DNA from: Pseudosulfitobacter sp. DSM 107133
GTDB taxonomy: Bacteria > Pseudomonadota > Alphaproteobacteria > Rhodobacterales > Rhodobacteraceae
Direction of reading: 5' to 3'
Length of the DNA: 64,000 nt
Assembly (NCBI RefSeq): GCF_022788695.1
Contig: NZ_CP085154.1
Location: forward strand, 3,100,001 to 3,164,000
Made by a program: the position numbers and the translations under genes. Numbering within the stretch: position 1 is the first letter of the stretch; each line of letters starts with the position of its first letter. Below the pieces are notes generated by a model that had not been told where the DNA came from, searched no databases, and saw only the letters and a list, made by a program, of their open reading frames with translations. This document shows, one piece after another, positions 54,647-62,590 of the stretch.

Positions 54647-54670
54647 CAAATTCGTATGCTCCGTTACGGA

Positions 54671-55240
54671 TCAGTGCAGCTTGGCATCCACCTGGCCAAT
54701 GGCCTCGTCGATCAGCTTGTTGCCTTCGGCAGCTGTCATCTGCTTGGCGATCACGTCGCGGGCCGCCTGAATAGCGATGCTCACAGCCTGGTCGCGCACT
54801 TCTTTCACAGCCGAAGCTTCTGCCGATGCGATCTGACCCTCGGCAGCCGCGATGCGACGGGCGATGGATTTTTTCAGATCTTCGCGGGCTTCGTCAGCCG
54901 CGACTGTGGCTTCTTCCTTGGCAGCGGCGACGATACGGTCGGCCTGCTCCTGAACTTCTTTCTGCTTGCGCTCATAGCTGGCCAGCAGGGTTTGGGCCTC
55001 TTCGCGCAGGGCGCGGGCTTCTTCCAGTTCAGATTTGATGCCTGTCGCGCGTTTGTCCAGCATTCCCATCAGCGTGCCGGGCACCTTCAGGTACAGCAGA
55101 ACGCCAACAAAAATCAGGAACGCAACCAGCACCACAAAATCGGTGTTGCGCAGCGAAAAGAACGGGCCGCTGGCTGCAAAAGCGGGCGATGCCGCCAGAA
55201 CCAGAGACGGAGCGAGGGACAGGGCGATCAGTTTTTTCAT
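54671..55240 (-). CDS. atpF: F0F1 ATP synthase subunit b
   Basis: The 189-residue b subunit of the peripheral stalk. A hydrophobic leader and a membrane helix (about residues 28-52, [17 protein letters not shown]) precede a long charged coiled coil ([20 protein letters not shown]) that reaches the F1 head. Final gene of the F0 operon, 4 bp after b'. Confidence 0.93.
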   Translation of the reverse strand: MKKLIALSLAPSLVLAASPAFAASGPFFSLRNTDFVVLVAFLIFVGVLLYLKVPGTLMGMLDKRATGIKSELEEARALREEAQTLLASYERKQKEVQEQADRIVAAAKEEATVAADEAREDLKKSIARRIAAAEGQIASAEASAVKEVRDQAVSIAIQAARDVIAKQMTAAEGNKLIDEAIGQVDAKLH

Positions 55241-55244
55241 CGTC

Positions 55245-55799
55245 TTATCCTTTCATCCGTGCGGTAACCGCAGCTGTTACAGTGCGGGCATCCGCCTTGC
55301 CACCCAGCGCCGCGATGATTTCTTTCGCGGTGTCCTTGGCGACATCCTTGACAGCGACAAGCGCGCCTTCGCGGATTTCGGCAATGGCTTTTTCGCCTTC
55401 GGCTGTACGTTCGGCAATCTCGGCGTCGGCCTTTTCGATGGCAACATCAAGATCGGCCTTCATTTCAGCCTTGGCGGCGTCAACGATACGACCTGCCTCG
55501 GCGCGGGCATCTGCCAGTGCCTGGTCATAAGCGGCCTCGGCCTCAAGCGCTTTGGCTTTCAGGTCTTCGGCGGCTGCGATGTCGTTGGTGATCGTGCCCT
55601 GACGTTCGGCCAGAATGGCCGCAATACGGGGCAGAGCGATGCGTGACAGAATAAAAAAGATCACGACCAGGGTGACAAGCAGCCAGAAGATCTGGTTGCC
55701 GAACCATGCGTCACACAGCTGCGGCATGCCGATGGCGCTGCCAGCTGCATCCGTACAGGTTCCTGCGACCTCTAGGTCAATAGGTTCAGTTGCCATCAT
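55245..55799 (-). CDS. F0F1 ATP synthase subunit b'
   Basis: The 184-residue b' subunit, the divergent b copy found in photosynthetic and related alphaproteobacteria. It has a membrane helix near residues 36-55 ([19 protein letters not shown]) followed by [20 protein letters not shown] and a coiled coil. Two tandem ATGs (55799 and 55796) start it. Located between atpE and atpF. Confidence 0.92.
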   Translation of the reverse strand: MMATEPIDLEVAGTCTDAAGSAIGMPQLCDAWFGNQIFWLLVTLVVIFFILSRIALPRIAAILAERQGTITNDIAAAEDLKAKALEAEAAYDQALADARAEAGRIVDAAKAEMKADLDVAIEKADAEIAERTAEGEKAIAEIREGALVAVKDVAKDTAKEIIAALGGKADARTVTAAVTARMKG

Positions 55800-55879
55800 G
55801 GCCTCCAGTCAAACAATCAGTCCATTGGGCGACACGGCTGACCGCGCCGCCCATAGCGTAAGGAATAATCGTCAGACGC

Positions 55880-56116
55880 TTAGACGGCGAACATCAGCAG
55901 CAGAGCGACGAGGAACGAGAAGATCCCCAGAGCTTCTGCAAACGCGATGCCGATGAACATGGTTGCGGTCTGGCCAGCGGCAGCCGACGGGTTGCGCAGG
56001 GCGCCCGCCAGGAAGTTGCCAACAACGTTGCCCACACCGATAGCCGCGCCACCCATGCCGACGGAGGCCAGGCCTGCGCCGATGAATTGACCCATTTGTG
56101 CGATATCGCCTTCCAT
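55880..56116 (-). CDS. atpE: F0F1 ATP synthase subunit c
   Basis: The 78-residue c-ring subunit with two hydrophobic helices. The G-rich first helix ([20 protein letters not shown]) and the second helix carrying the proton-binding Glu ([19 protein letters not shown]) are as in proton-driven rings. AAGGAG lies 7 bp before the ATG. Stoichiometry of the ring cannot be seen. Confidence 0.96.
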   Translation of the reverse strand: MEGDIAQMGQFIGAGLASVGMGGAAIGVGNVVGNFLAGALRNPSAAAGQTATMFIGIAFAEALGIFSFLVALLLMFAV

Positions 56117-56163
56117 GATTTTCTCCTTACGATGGAATTTTGATTTGCGTAGTAGACCGAACC

Positions 56164-56979
56164 TTAGTGCCCAGGATGCAAAGCATCTTTCAGGTACACG
56201 CAGGTCAGAATGGTAAAGACGTAGGCCTGGATAAAGGACACCAGAACCTCAAGCCCGTAGATTGCGGCAATGGCTGCGATCGAGATCGGCGCGATGGCCG
56301 TGACCGCGGCAAATGCTGCGAAAACTTTGATAACAGCGTGGCCCGCCATCATGTTGCCCGCCAGACGAATGGAGTGGCTGACAGGGCGCACAAAATACGA
56401 GATGATCTCGATTACGGCCAGGATCGGGCGCAGCGGCAGCGGTGCTGCCGAGACCCAGAACAGGCCCAGAAACTTGAAACCGTGCAGGACAAAACCCAGC
56501 ACCGTCACCGCCAGGAACACCGCCATCGCCAGCAGCGCCGTCACAGCGATGTGCGACGTGGGCGTGAATGCAGTGGGCAGCAGGCCAAGGAAGTTGGCGA
56601 CAACGATGAACATGAACAGGGTCATGATATAGGGAAAATACTTGATCCCGTCCTTGCCGGTCACGTCTTCGACCATCTTGTAGATAAAGCCATAGGCCAG
56701 TTCCGCCACCGATTGCCCGCGCGAGGGGATCACGGCGCGGCGCGATGTGGTCAGAACCATCAGCGCAAAGATCGCGACAACCGCAAGACCCAGCCACAGC
56801 GTCACGTTGGTGGGCGTGTACCAGAACACCGGATCACCGGCATGGCCGAACAACGGCTTGACCAGAAACTGGTCCATCGGGTGAAAGACCAGACCACCGT
56901 CCGCACCGTGTGCGGCATCGGCACCATGTGCCATGTCTGCGCCGGTTGTGGCTGCTGCGCTGTGTGCTTCGTCTGCCAT
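56164..56979 (-). CDS. atpB: F0F1 ATP synthase subunit a
   Basis: The 271-residue a subunit with about five to six membrane helices that form the two proton half-channels. The essential Arg is in [19 protein letters not shown], and [20 protein letters not shown] carries the Gln/Glu of the last helix. It has an Ala/Gly/His-rich N-terminal leader ([20 protein letters not shown]) that is not usual elsewhere. Two bp after atpI. Confidence 0.95.
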   Translation of the reverse strand: MADEAHSAAATTGADMAHGADAAHGADGGLVFHPMDQFLVKPLFGHAGDPVFWYTPTNVTLWLGLAVVAIFALMVLTTSRRAVIPSRGQSVAELAYGFIYKMVEDVTGKDGIKYFPYIMTLFMFIVVANFLGLLPTAFTPTSHIAVTALLAMAVFLAVTVLGFVLHGFKFLGLFWVSAAPLPLRPILAVIEIISYFVRPVSHSIRLAGNMMAGHAVIKVFAAFAAVTAIAPISIAAIAAIYGLEVLVSFIQAYVFTILTCVYLKDALHPGH

Positions 56980-56981
56980 TC

Positions 56982-57335
56982 TCAGGGCCCTTCGTCTGTG
57001 CCCCGCGGGGCGTCGTCACTGTCGGCCGCTTTGGCCATTCCGTCTCTCTGCATTTCGCGGGCGCTGCGTATCATCACGTTCACGCCGGCCGCGAAGCCGA
57101 GAAGTATGAACAGGATCATCAGCCAGGGCTTGGTGCCCAAAAGGCTGTCGAGCCCGTATCCGATCCCGAAACCGATCCCCAGACCGGTTACAAGTTCGAT
57201 CACCATCCGCCAGGCCATCTGCGCCTGAGAGTGGTGATCGTCGTAGTGGTGGGCCTCGGGCTTGTCTTCGCCCTTCAGGGCTTTGATCTTGGCCTCGAGA
57301 TCCCGCATACGCTGCTGTTCTTCTGGCCCCGCCAC
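56982..57335 (-). CDS. atpI: F0F1 assembly protein AtpI
   Basis: A 117-residue protein with two membrane helices (about residues 42-60 and 70-92: [18 protein letters not shown], then [20 protein letters not shown]). AtpI helps assemble the c-ring and transport Mg2+ or Na+. The start is either the GTG at 57335, preceded by GGGGGA, or the ATG at 57308. I prefer the GTG because homologues have a short acidic start before RDLEAKI. First gene of the F0 operon. Confidence 0.85.
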   Translation of the reverse strand: MAGPEEQQRMRDLEAKIKALKGEDKPEAHHYDDHHSQAQMAWRMVIELVTGLGIGFGIGYGLDSLLGTKPWLMILFILLGFAAGVNVMIRSAREMQRDGMAKAADSDDAPRGTDEGP

Positions 57336-57519
57336 GCGGTGTCCCCCACTTGGAAACTTGAGGGGATAGCTACGGTGATGCGGGTTTTGAGTCAATGGCG
57401 GGGTGTGCCGGAATGAAATCGGCCTAATATGTTGATTTAAAAGGTATATCTGGCGCAAGTCCGGCGCCATGCGAGTCCACACGTGACCCCAAACCCCTCC
57501 AACGGACCGTTTTCCATAT

Positions 57520-58428
57520 TCAACCGTTTGGTTGATCTTCCCGCCCGCGGCCACCACGCCTGGGTGCGGCCTGCTCCAGCATCCAGTCGGAAAAGATACG
57601 GATCGCCCTGCGCCGTGCGCTGCCCTGCGCCTGCACCAGATAGAACCCGCCATCGTGGAAACCGATGTCGGACAACCGGTGCAACCGCCCTGCGGCCACA
57701 TCGTTGGCCACCACGTCGGACGACACCATATAGACGCCCTGCCCCGCCACCGCGGCCTCGATCGCCAGATGTGCGCGCATCCGCCATGTGGCATCGGTCT
57801 CGGGCGGCGGCAGGCCAGCAAGCTCGGCCCAGATCGCCCAGGTGTCCTTGTAACGGTCGCGCAAACGCGGATAGCGCAACAGGTCGGCCGGATCATCGGG
57901 GGCCACGGGGATCAGCGCGGGCGCGGCATAGGGATAGATCGCCGCATCGCTCAGCAGGATCGCCTGCGGGTCGGACCCTGCAACCGCAAGGAAACGGATT
58001 GCAATGTCCGCCTCGTAGCGCGCCACATCGGCCAGACCGGTCGACGCCTCTAGCCGGATTTCAATCTCGGGGTGGGCGGCGTGGAACAGCCCCAGACGCG
58101 GGACCAGCCATTTGGTTGCAAACAGCGGCTCGGCATTCACCACAAGAACACCCGATGGCCGCGCGGTCAGCCGGTCGGTGGCCGTGCTGATCTGCTCCAG
58201 CGCCCCCGACACATCCGCGAGATACGCCGCCCCGTCCCGTGTCAGCGCCACGCCACGCGGCAGATCGCGGAACAATTGCGCACCCAGCCAATCCTCAAGG
58301 CCGCGCACATGGCGGCTGATCGACGAGTGGCTGACGCGCAGTTCGTCTGCGGCGCGGGAAAAGCTTTGATGGCGACCTGCGGCCTCGAAGGCGCGCAGGG
58401 CGTTGAGTGGGGGAAGCGGTCGTTGCAT
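57520..58428 (-). CDS. LysR family regulator (GcvA type)
   Basis: A 302-residue LysR protein. The start MQRPLPPLNALRAFEAAGRH and SFSRAADELRVSHSSISRHV are the GcvA/AmpR-type winged helix. The effector domain has NAEPLFATKWLVPRLGLFH, the usual start of substrate-binding lobe 1. The ATG at 58428 is chosen; a longer frame would add 30 unrelated residues. It is divergent from the small gene at 58535. Confidence 0.9.
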   Translation of the reverse strand: MQRPLPPLNALRAFEAAGRHQSFSRAADELRVSHSSISRHVRGLEDWLGAQLFRDLPRGVALTRDGAAYLADVSGALEQISTATDRLTARPSGVLVVNAEPLFATKWLVPRLGLFHAAHPEIEIRLEASTGLADVARYEADIAIRFLAVAGSDPQAILLSDAAIYPYAAPALIPVAPDDPADLLRYPRLRDRYKDTWAIWAELAGLPPPETDATWRMRAHLAIEAAVAGQGVYMVSSDVVANDVAAGRLHRLSDIGFHDGGFYLVQAQGSARRRAIRIFSDWMLEQAAPRRGGRGREDQPNG

Positions 58429-58534
58429 GACATATCTGTGCAATTTTTGCACATGTCTTGTCAAACTTATCTGGATTGAGCCGCCGCACGACACCGCTGA
58501 TAAAGCTGATGTCGTCATATTCTAAAGGTGTCAT

Positions 58535-58744
58535 ATGGAACAGGTTTTCAAAGCAACCGCTTTTGGCGGCCGGATGAATTTTGCAATATGGTCACGGATT
58601 AGACGTGCAGCTTCGGCACTCAAGCCCGTGCGCAATCCCCATATCACCCGGCATCTGGCCCGTGACATGGGTCTGGACGCCACCACCCACGCGCGGCTGA
58701 CGCACCGCTGGCCGTCGCAGGGGCCTGTACATCCGCGTTGGTGA
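58535..58744 (+). CDS. small hypothetical protein (69 aa)
   Basis: A 69-residue basic protein (FGGRMNFAIWSRIRRAASAL, then HLARDMGLDATTHARLTHRW, ending PSQGPVHPRW), with AAAGGTG 5 bp before the ATG. It has no membrane segment and I know no family for it. Position just in front of a LysR gene on the opposite strand suggests it may be a LysR target, but its coding status is not certain. Confidence 0.45.
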   Translation: MEQVFKATAFGGRMNFAIWSRIRRAASALKPVRNPHITRHLARDMGLDATTHARLTHRWPSQGPVHPRW

Positions 58745-58781
58745 CACTTCTATTCGGGGGAAAGCCCCGCTATGACGGGGA

Positions 58782-59132
58782 ATGGCACATGATCTGGATC
58801 AGATATTCGCGGCACTGGCCGACCCGACGCGGCGGGCGATCCTGACGATGTTGCTTGAAGATGACATGGCCGTGACCGACGTGGCCGAGCCGTTCGAGAT
58901 GTCTTTGGCGGCCATTTCCAAACACCTGACGATCCTGACACGCGCGGGCCTGATTGCGCAGGAAAAGCGCGGGCGGGTCAAGTGGTGCAAACTGGAACCC
59001 GACGCGATGCGCACCGCGTCGGTATGGATGCAGGGGTTCGGGCAATTCGAGCCGGTGAACCTGGATGCATTCGAACGGTTTCTGGCGCAGGAACTGGACA
59101 GCGACGTACAGCCCGACGCGTCAGAGCGCTGA
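58782..59132 (+). CDS. ArsR family transcriptional regulator
   Basis: A 116-residue winged-helix repressor. IFAALADPTRRAILTMLLED is the start of the domain; FEMSLAAISKHLTILTRAGL is the recognition helix region; IAQEKRGRVKWCKLEPDAM is the wing. It lacks the CxC of metal-sensing ArsR, so it probably senses something else. No gene that it would obviously regulate follows on the same strand. Confidence 0.88.
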   Translation: MAHDLDQIFAALADPTRRAILTMLLEDDMAVTDVAEPFEMSLAAISKHLTILTRAGLIAQEKRGRVKWCKLEPDAMRTASVWMQGFGQFEPVNLDAFERFLAQELDSDVQPDASER

Positions 59133-59145
59133 CACTGGCTGTCGT

Positions 59146-59220
59146 CTAAACCAGACCTGCCAGACGCAATATGGCCAGAACGACGACAACGACGCCGATG
59201 ATGTAAAAAATACCACGCAT
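59146..59220 (-). CDS. 24-residue single-helix membrane peptide
   Basis: An ATG at 59220 opens a frame MRGIFYIIGVVVVVLAILRL-AGLV followed by TAG. Apart from two Arg residues it is purely hydrophobic and would form one membrane helix. AAGGA on the minus strand is 8 bp upstream, well placed. It is too short for ordinary gene callers, but the ribosome site, the hydrophobic run and its place between genes support it. Function unknown. Confidence 0.6.
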   Translation of the reverse strand: MRGIFYIIGVVVVVLAILRLAGLV

Positions 59221-59296
59221 GGACAGATCCTTCATTTATTCAATTTGTGAAGACCTAACGCCATATCTTGCCAAAAGGTTCCCGCCCCGCTCACAT

Positions 59297-60199
59297 TCAG
59301 CGCACGGCGCTGTCATCGCGCAGCAGCAGGTACAGCGCCAGGATGGTCAGCCCGACACCGATCAGGATCATGCCCCCCGGCGCGCCATTGCCCAGCAGGA
59401 TTTCCCAGATGATGACCCACGACGGCGTCAGATAGGTATAGGCCATGACCTTGGCCGAGGGCAGGCGCAAGGACGCGAATTGCAGCAGGACAAAGGTGGC
59501 AGCACTGGCAAAGACTGCGATATAGACCAGCGTGATCCAGACAATCGCAGGCAGGTTCAGCCAGTCGGTCGCCATGATGTCCGACCAGCCATAGACGGTC
59601 AGCAGCCCAAATCCCGCAATCAGCGTCCCCAGGGTGAACACCACCGCAGGCTCGCCCCTGTTCAGCCGGCGCACCATCGGTGTGTACAGCGCATGGGACA
59701 CGCAACCGACGAAATAGATTGCCTCGCCCCGCCCGATCTCGAATGCCGCAAGCGCCCCCAGGTCGGCGCGAAAGATCACCCAGACCGCCCCCACAGCCCC
59801 GATGGCCAGCGCCAGTGCCATGCGCGGCGTTGTGACCTGACGCAGCACCAGCCAGCCGAATCCGCCCGCCAAAATCGGCGTCAGCGTGAAAACAGCCGCC
59901 GCGCTGACGGCAGGTGCGGTTTTCAGCCCTTCGAACATCAGCACGAAATAGACCGCAAAAAGCCCGCCCAGCACCAGATAGCGCCAGGGGGCTTGCCAAT
60001 GCACCGCGCGCGCCTTGCCCGTGGCGGCCACCACGGCCCCGATCACAACCGCAGCCAGTGCAAAGCGCGCGGCGTTCAGTGCAGAGGGGTCTATCGCGTT
60101 GGCGGCTTTTGACCCCAACGAAAAAGACCCCGCAACCAGCGCAGAAAAGGTCAGCATCGCCAGATGCCCCTGCGCACCCGCAGACAGTTTTGACATCAT
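59297..60199 (-). CDS. EamA/DMT family transporter
   Basis: A 300-residue membrane protein with about ten helices in two EamA repeats (AGSFSLGSKAANAIDPSALN in the first; VGCVSHALYTPMVRRL in the second; YTYLTPSWVIIWEILLG near the end). Such proteins export amino acids or metabolites. The ATG at 60199 overlaps the stop of the upstream LysR gene, so both are translated together. Substrate unknown. Confidence 0.87.
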   Translation of the reverse strand: MMSKLSAGAQGHLAMLTFSALVAGSFSLGSKAANAIDPSALNAARFALAAVVIGAVVAATGKARAVHWQAPWRYLVLGGLFAVYFVLMFEGLKTAPAVSAAAVFTLTPILAGGFGWLVLRQVTTPRMALALAIGAVGAVWVIFRADLGALAAFEIGRGEAIYFVGCVSHALYTPMVRRLNRGEPAVVFTLGTLIAGFGLLTVYGWSDIMATDWLNLPAIVWITLVYIAVFASAATFVLLQFASLRLPSAKVMAYTYLTPSWVIIWEILLGNGAPGGMILIGVGLTILALYLLLRDDSAVR

Positions 60200-61074
60200 G
60201 CGTCCCAGCCCTTTGCCGCGTCTTTGATGAAGGTCAGAAAAGACTGCACCTTTGTCGTGCGGTGCAGGTCGACATGGGTGACCAGCCAAAGCGGCGCCGA
60301 CCATCCCTCTTCTTGCGGAAACACTTCGACCAGATCGGGATTGGCCCGCGCCTCAAGAACCGTGGCAAAGCCGATACCTGCGCCATTGATAATAGCCTGT
60401 TCGATGGCCCGGTCTTCGTCACTGCGAAAGCCAAAGACAATATCAGGCACCTTTTCCCGCAGCCACCGGTTGAACGGCGCGCGGCTTTGATCGTTGTTGG
60501 TGCCGACAAAGCGGTGGCCGCTGCATGCATCCCAGTCCTTGGGCAGGCCATGGGTGTCAACATAACGGCGCGAGGCGTACAGGCCCATGCGCTGATGCGA
60601 CAGGCTTTGCACCACATTGTCGGGCTGCGACGGCGGCGACCCGGCGCGGATGGCAACGTGCGCTTCGCCGTATTCCAGCCGGAACAGACGCGCGCCGGTC
60701 AGATAGCGGATAATCACATCAGGGTTTTCCCGCTGGAAGTCGGCCAGAATGGGCACCATGCGCGGCACCAGCGACGTCAGCGAGGTAATCACCAGATCGC
60801 CCGACACATCGGCCCCGCGCCCCTTGATCCGCCCGGCCAACTGGCTGAACTGGTCGTCGGTCGCCTTGGCCACGCGAAACAGGTCATCCCCCGCTTCGGT
60901 CGCGGTATAGCCGCGCGCATGGCGTTGGAACAGCTTGACCCCCAGCCGCGTTTCCAGCGCATCAATATGGCGGATGACCGTTGCATGATGCACGCCCAGC
61001 ACCTCGGCAGCCCCGCTGACGGTGCCCATACGCGCAACCTGATAGGCGGTCTTGATCTCGTCCCAATTGTCCAT
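60196..61074 (-). CDS. LysR family regulator
   Basis: A 292-residue LysR protein. MDNWDEIKTAYQVARMGTVS-G and AAEVLGVHHATVIRHIDALE form the winged helix; the effector domain follows from about residue 90. The ATG at 61074 fits the domain, while the longer upstream frame has no homology. It is divergent from azoR, with a palindromic site in between, and coupled to the EamA gene. It may control both azoR and its own operon. Confidence 0.88.
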   Translation of the reverse strand: MDNWDEIKTAYQVARMGTVSGAAEVLGVHHATVIRHIDALETRLGVKLFQRHARGYTATEAGDDLFRVAKATDDQFSQLAGRIKGRGADVSGDLVITSLTSLVPRMVPILADFQRENPDVIIRYLTGARLFRLEYGEAHVAIRAGSPPSQPDNVVQSLSHQRMGLYASRRYVDTHGLPKDWDACSGHRFVGTNNDQSRAPFNRWLREKVPDIVFGFRSDEDRAIEQAIINGAGIGFATVLEARANPDLVEVFPQEEGWSAPLWLVTHVDLHRTTKVQSFLTFIKDAAKGWDA

Positions 61075-61105
61075 GCGGTAATGTCCAGCCTTGTAGTGTG
61101 CAAAT

Positions 61106-61123
61106 TTCAACATGTTATGTGAA
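61106..61123. promoter_or_regulatory. candidate LysR operator between LysR and azoR
   Basis: TTCA-ACATGTTATG-TGAA (61106-61123): a palindrome with 4-bp arms around a 10-bp centre containing ACATGTT, in the 123-bp gap between the divergent genes. LysR proteins usually bind such T-N11-A sites. Only resemblance supports it. Confidence 0.4.
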
Positions 61124-61197
61124 TTCTGGCCAATTGCGTGTGTTTTTACAATTCCTATTTTCGGTATCAGAACACTTCCTCCTGAAAGGACCTGAAA

Positions 61198-61776
61198 ATG
61201 GCCAAATCTATTCTGCATATTGATGCCTCTGCCCGCCGCGCTGCTTCTGTCACCCGTGACCTGAGCAAGGATGTTGTCGCCCGTCTGGACGGCGATGTTG
61301 TCACCCGCGACCTGTTCGACGCCCTGCCCCACATCGACGAAAGCTGGATCGGCGCGAACTTTACCCCCGCAGCCGACCGCACCGACGCGCAAAAAGAGCT
61401 GTTGGCGCTGTCCGATACGCTGATTGCAGAAGTGCAGGCCGCTGATGTGCTGGTGATCGGCGTGCCGGTCTACAACTTTGGCATCCCGACAAACCTGAAA
61501 GCGTGGGTCGACATGATCTGTCGTGCCGGCATCACCTTCCGCTACACGGAAGCCGGCCCCGAGGGTCTGCTGACCGGCAAACGCGCCATTCTGGTGGCAG
61601 CCACCGGCGGTATGCCTGTCGGGTCTGAAATCGACTTTGCGACCAATTACATGCGTCACGTTCTGGGCTTTATCGGCATCACCGATGTCGAACTGGTTGC
61701 CGCCGACCGCCTGTCGGTCGACCCCGAGGGTTCGATTGCCGCAGCCAAGGCACAAGTGGCCCAACTGGCCGCATAA
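61198..61776 (+). CDS. azoR: FMN-dependent NADH:quinone / azo reductase
   Basis: A 192-residue flavodoxin-fold enzyme of the AzoR/AcpD family that reduces quinones and azo dyes with NADH. ILHIDASARRAASVTRDLSK starts the FMN-phosphate loop. VPVYNFGIPTNLKAWVDMI is the FMN-ring segment with the typical PVYNF. The C-terminal ATGGMPVG replaces the usual SRGG-type loop. CTGAAAGGACC precedes the ATG. Terminator behind. Confidence 0.93.
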   Translation: MAKSILHIDASARRAASVTRDLSKDVVARLDGDVVTRDLFDALPHIDESWIGANFTPAADRTDAQKELLALSDTLIAEVQAADVLVIGVPVYNFGIPTNLKAWVDMICRAGITFRYTEAGPEGLLTGKRAILVAATGGMPVGSEIDFATNYMRHVLGFIGITDVELVAADRLSVDPEGSIAAAKAQVAQLAA

Positions 61777-61824
61777 GTGCGGCTTTGACGCATATTTTGA
61801 CAACAGGGGCCGACCGGTCCTAGC

Positions 61825-61857
61825 ATCCGGCGCACTCGTACAGTGCGCCGGATTTTT
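61825..61857 (+). terminator. rho-independent terminator of azoR
   Basis: A perfect 12-bp stem ATCCGGCGCACT / AGTGCGCCGGAT (61825-61836 and 61842-61853) with loop CGTAC, followed by a T-run and 48 bp after the stop. Confidence 0.9.
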
Positions 61858-61900
61858 ATATGCCCCGTTCCGATTCCATCGCCTTATTGCTGCCCACCGC

Positions 61901-62422
61901 ATGAAAGTGCTGCAAGATACGCCCGACCGTCTGATCCTGGACGAAACGCCGTGGTTGATCGCACTGCTGCTGGCGGGGTTCGTGCTGGTCTTTGTCGGCA
62001 CCGGCCTGTTTATCATGTCCGAAAGCCTGTTGTTCGGTCTGGCCTTTGGCGGCTTTGGAGGGATCGTGGGCTGTGTCATCATGGCTGTGATGGTCGAGCG
62101 GCTTCAAATCATCTTTGACCGGCCCGCAGGCACCGTGACGATCCGGCGCAAATCCCTGCTGCGACGGTATTCGCAGGTTTCCCATGCGCTGGACAATCTC
62201 AGCCATGCCGAACTGGAAACCACCGTCAACTCCAAAGGCAACACGCTGGCGCGTCCGGTTCTGGTCCTGTCCCGCGGGATGAGCGCGGGGCGCCATCCCC
62301 TGACCTCTGCCTATACCAACCTGTCGGGCCCGCCACAGATGGTCGCCGCAATCAATACATGGCTTGGCAGCCTGCCGGGGCGGGCGTCGCCTGCTGTTGA
62401 CTCACGCGCCGCGGCACCGTAA
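61901..62422 (+). CDS. hypothetical membrane protein (two helices)
   Basis: A 173-residue protein that I do not recognise. Two adjacent hydrophobic helices (about residues 18-37, LIALLLAGFVLVFVGTGLF, and 44-67) are followed by a soluble region with RPAGTVTIRRKSLLRRYSQV and a strand-rich stretch like a PH-type fold, ending in a Pro/Ala tail. The start MKVLQDTPDRLI at 61901 is not preceded by a good ribosome site, so the true start may differ. Confidence 0.55.
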   Translation: MKVLQDTPDRLILDETPWLIALLLAGFVLVFVGTGLFIMSESLLFGLAFGGFGGIVGCVIMAVMVERLQIIFDRPAGTVTIRRKSLLRRYSQVSHALDNLSHAELETTVNSKGNTLARPVLVLSRGMSAGRHPLTSAYTNLSGPPQMVAAINTWLGSLPGRASPAVDSRAAAP

Positions 62423-62590
62423 ACGCCCCACAACACTCCGGGAGCATCAGCCTTCCGGTCCCTGACAGATCAGGGATCGCCCTCCGTCAGCGCGTTGCGC
62501 CCACGGGGGCGCTCTTGGTTTGAACTTGGGAAATTCCTCACCGCTTCCTACATAGGGGGCAGATCGAAACGGGCACGAAAGGCGCTTGGC

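Noticed and set aside
62440..62475. GTCAGGGACCGGAAGGCTGAT-like stretch (minus strand) near ffh, resembling the SRP RNA domain IV.
   Set aside because: It has GGAA between short complementary bases, but the 3' side AGCAG of the symmetric loop is missing and the flanks do not pair, so it is not a 4.5S RNA.
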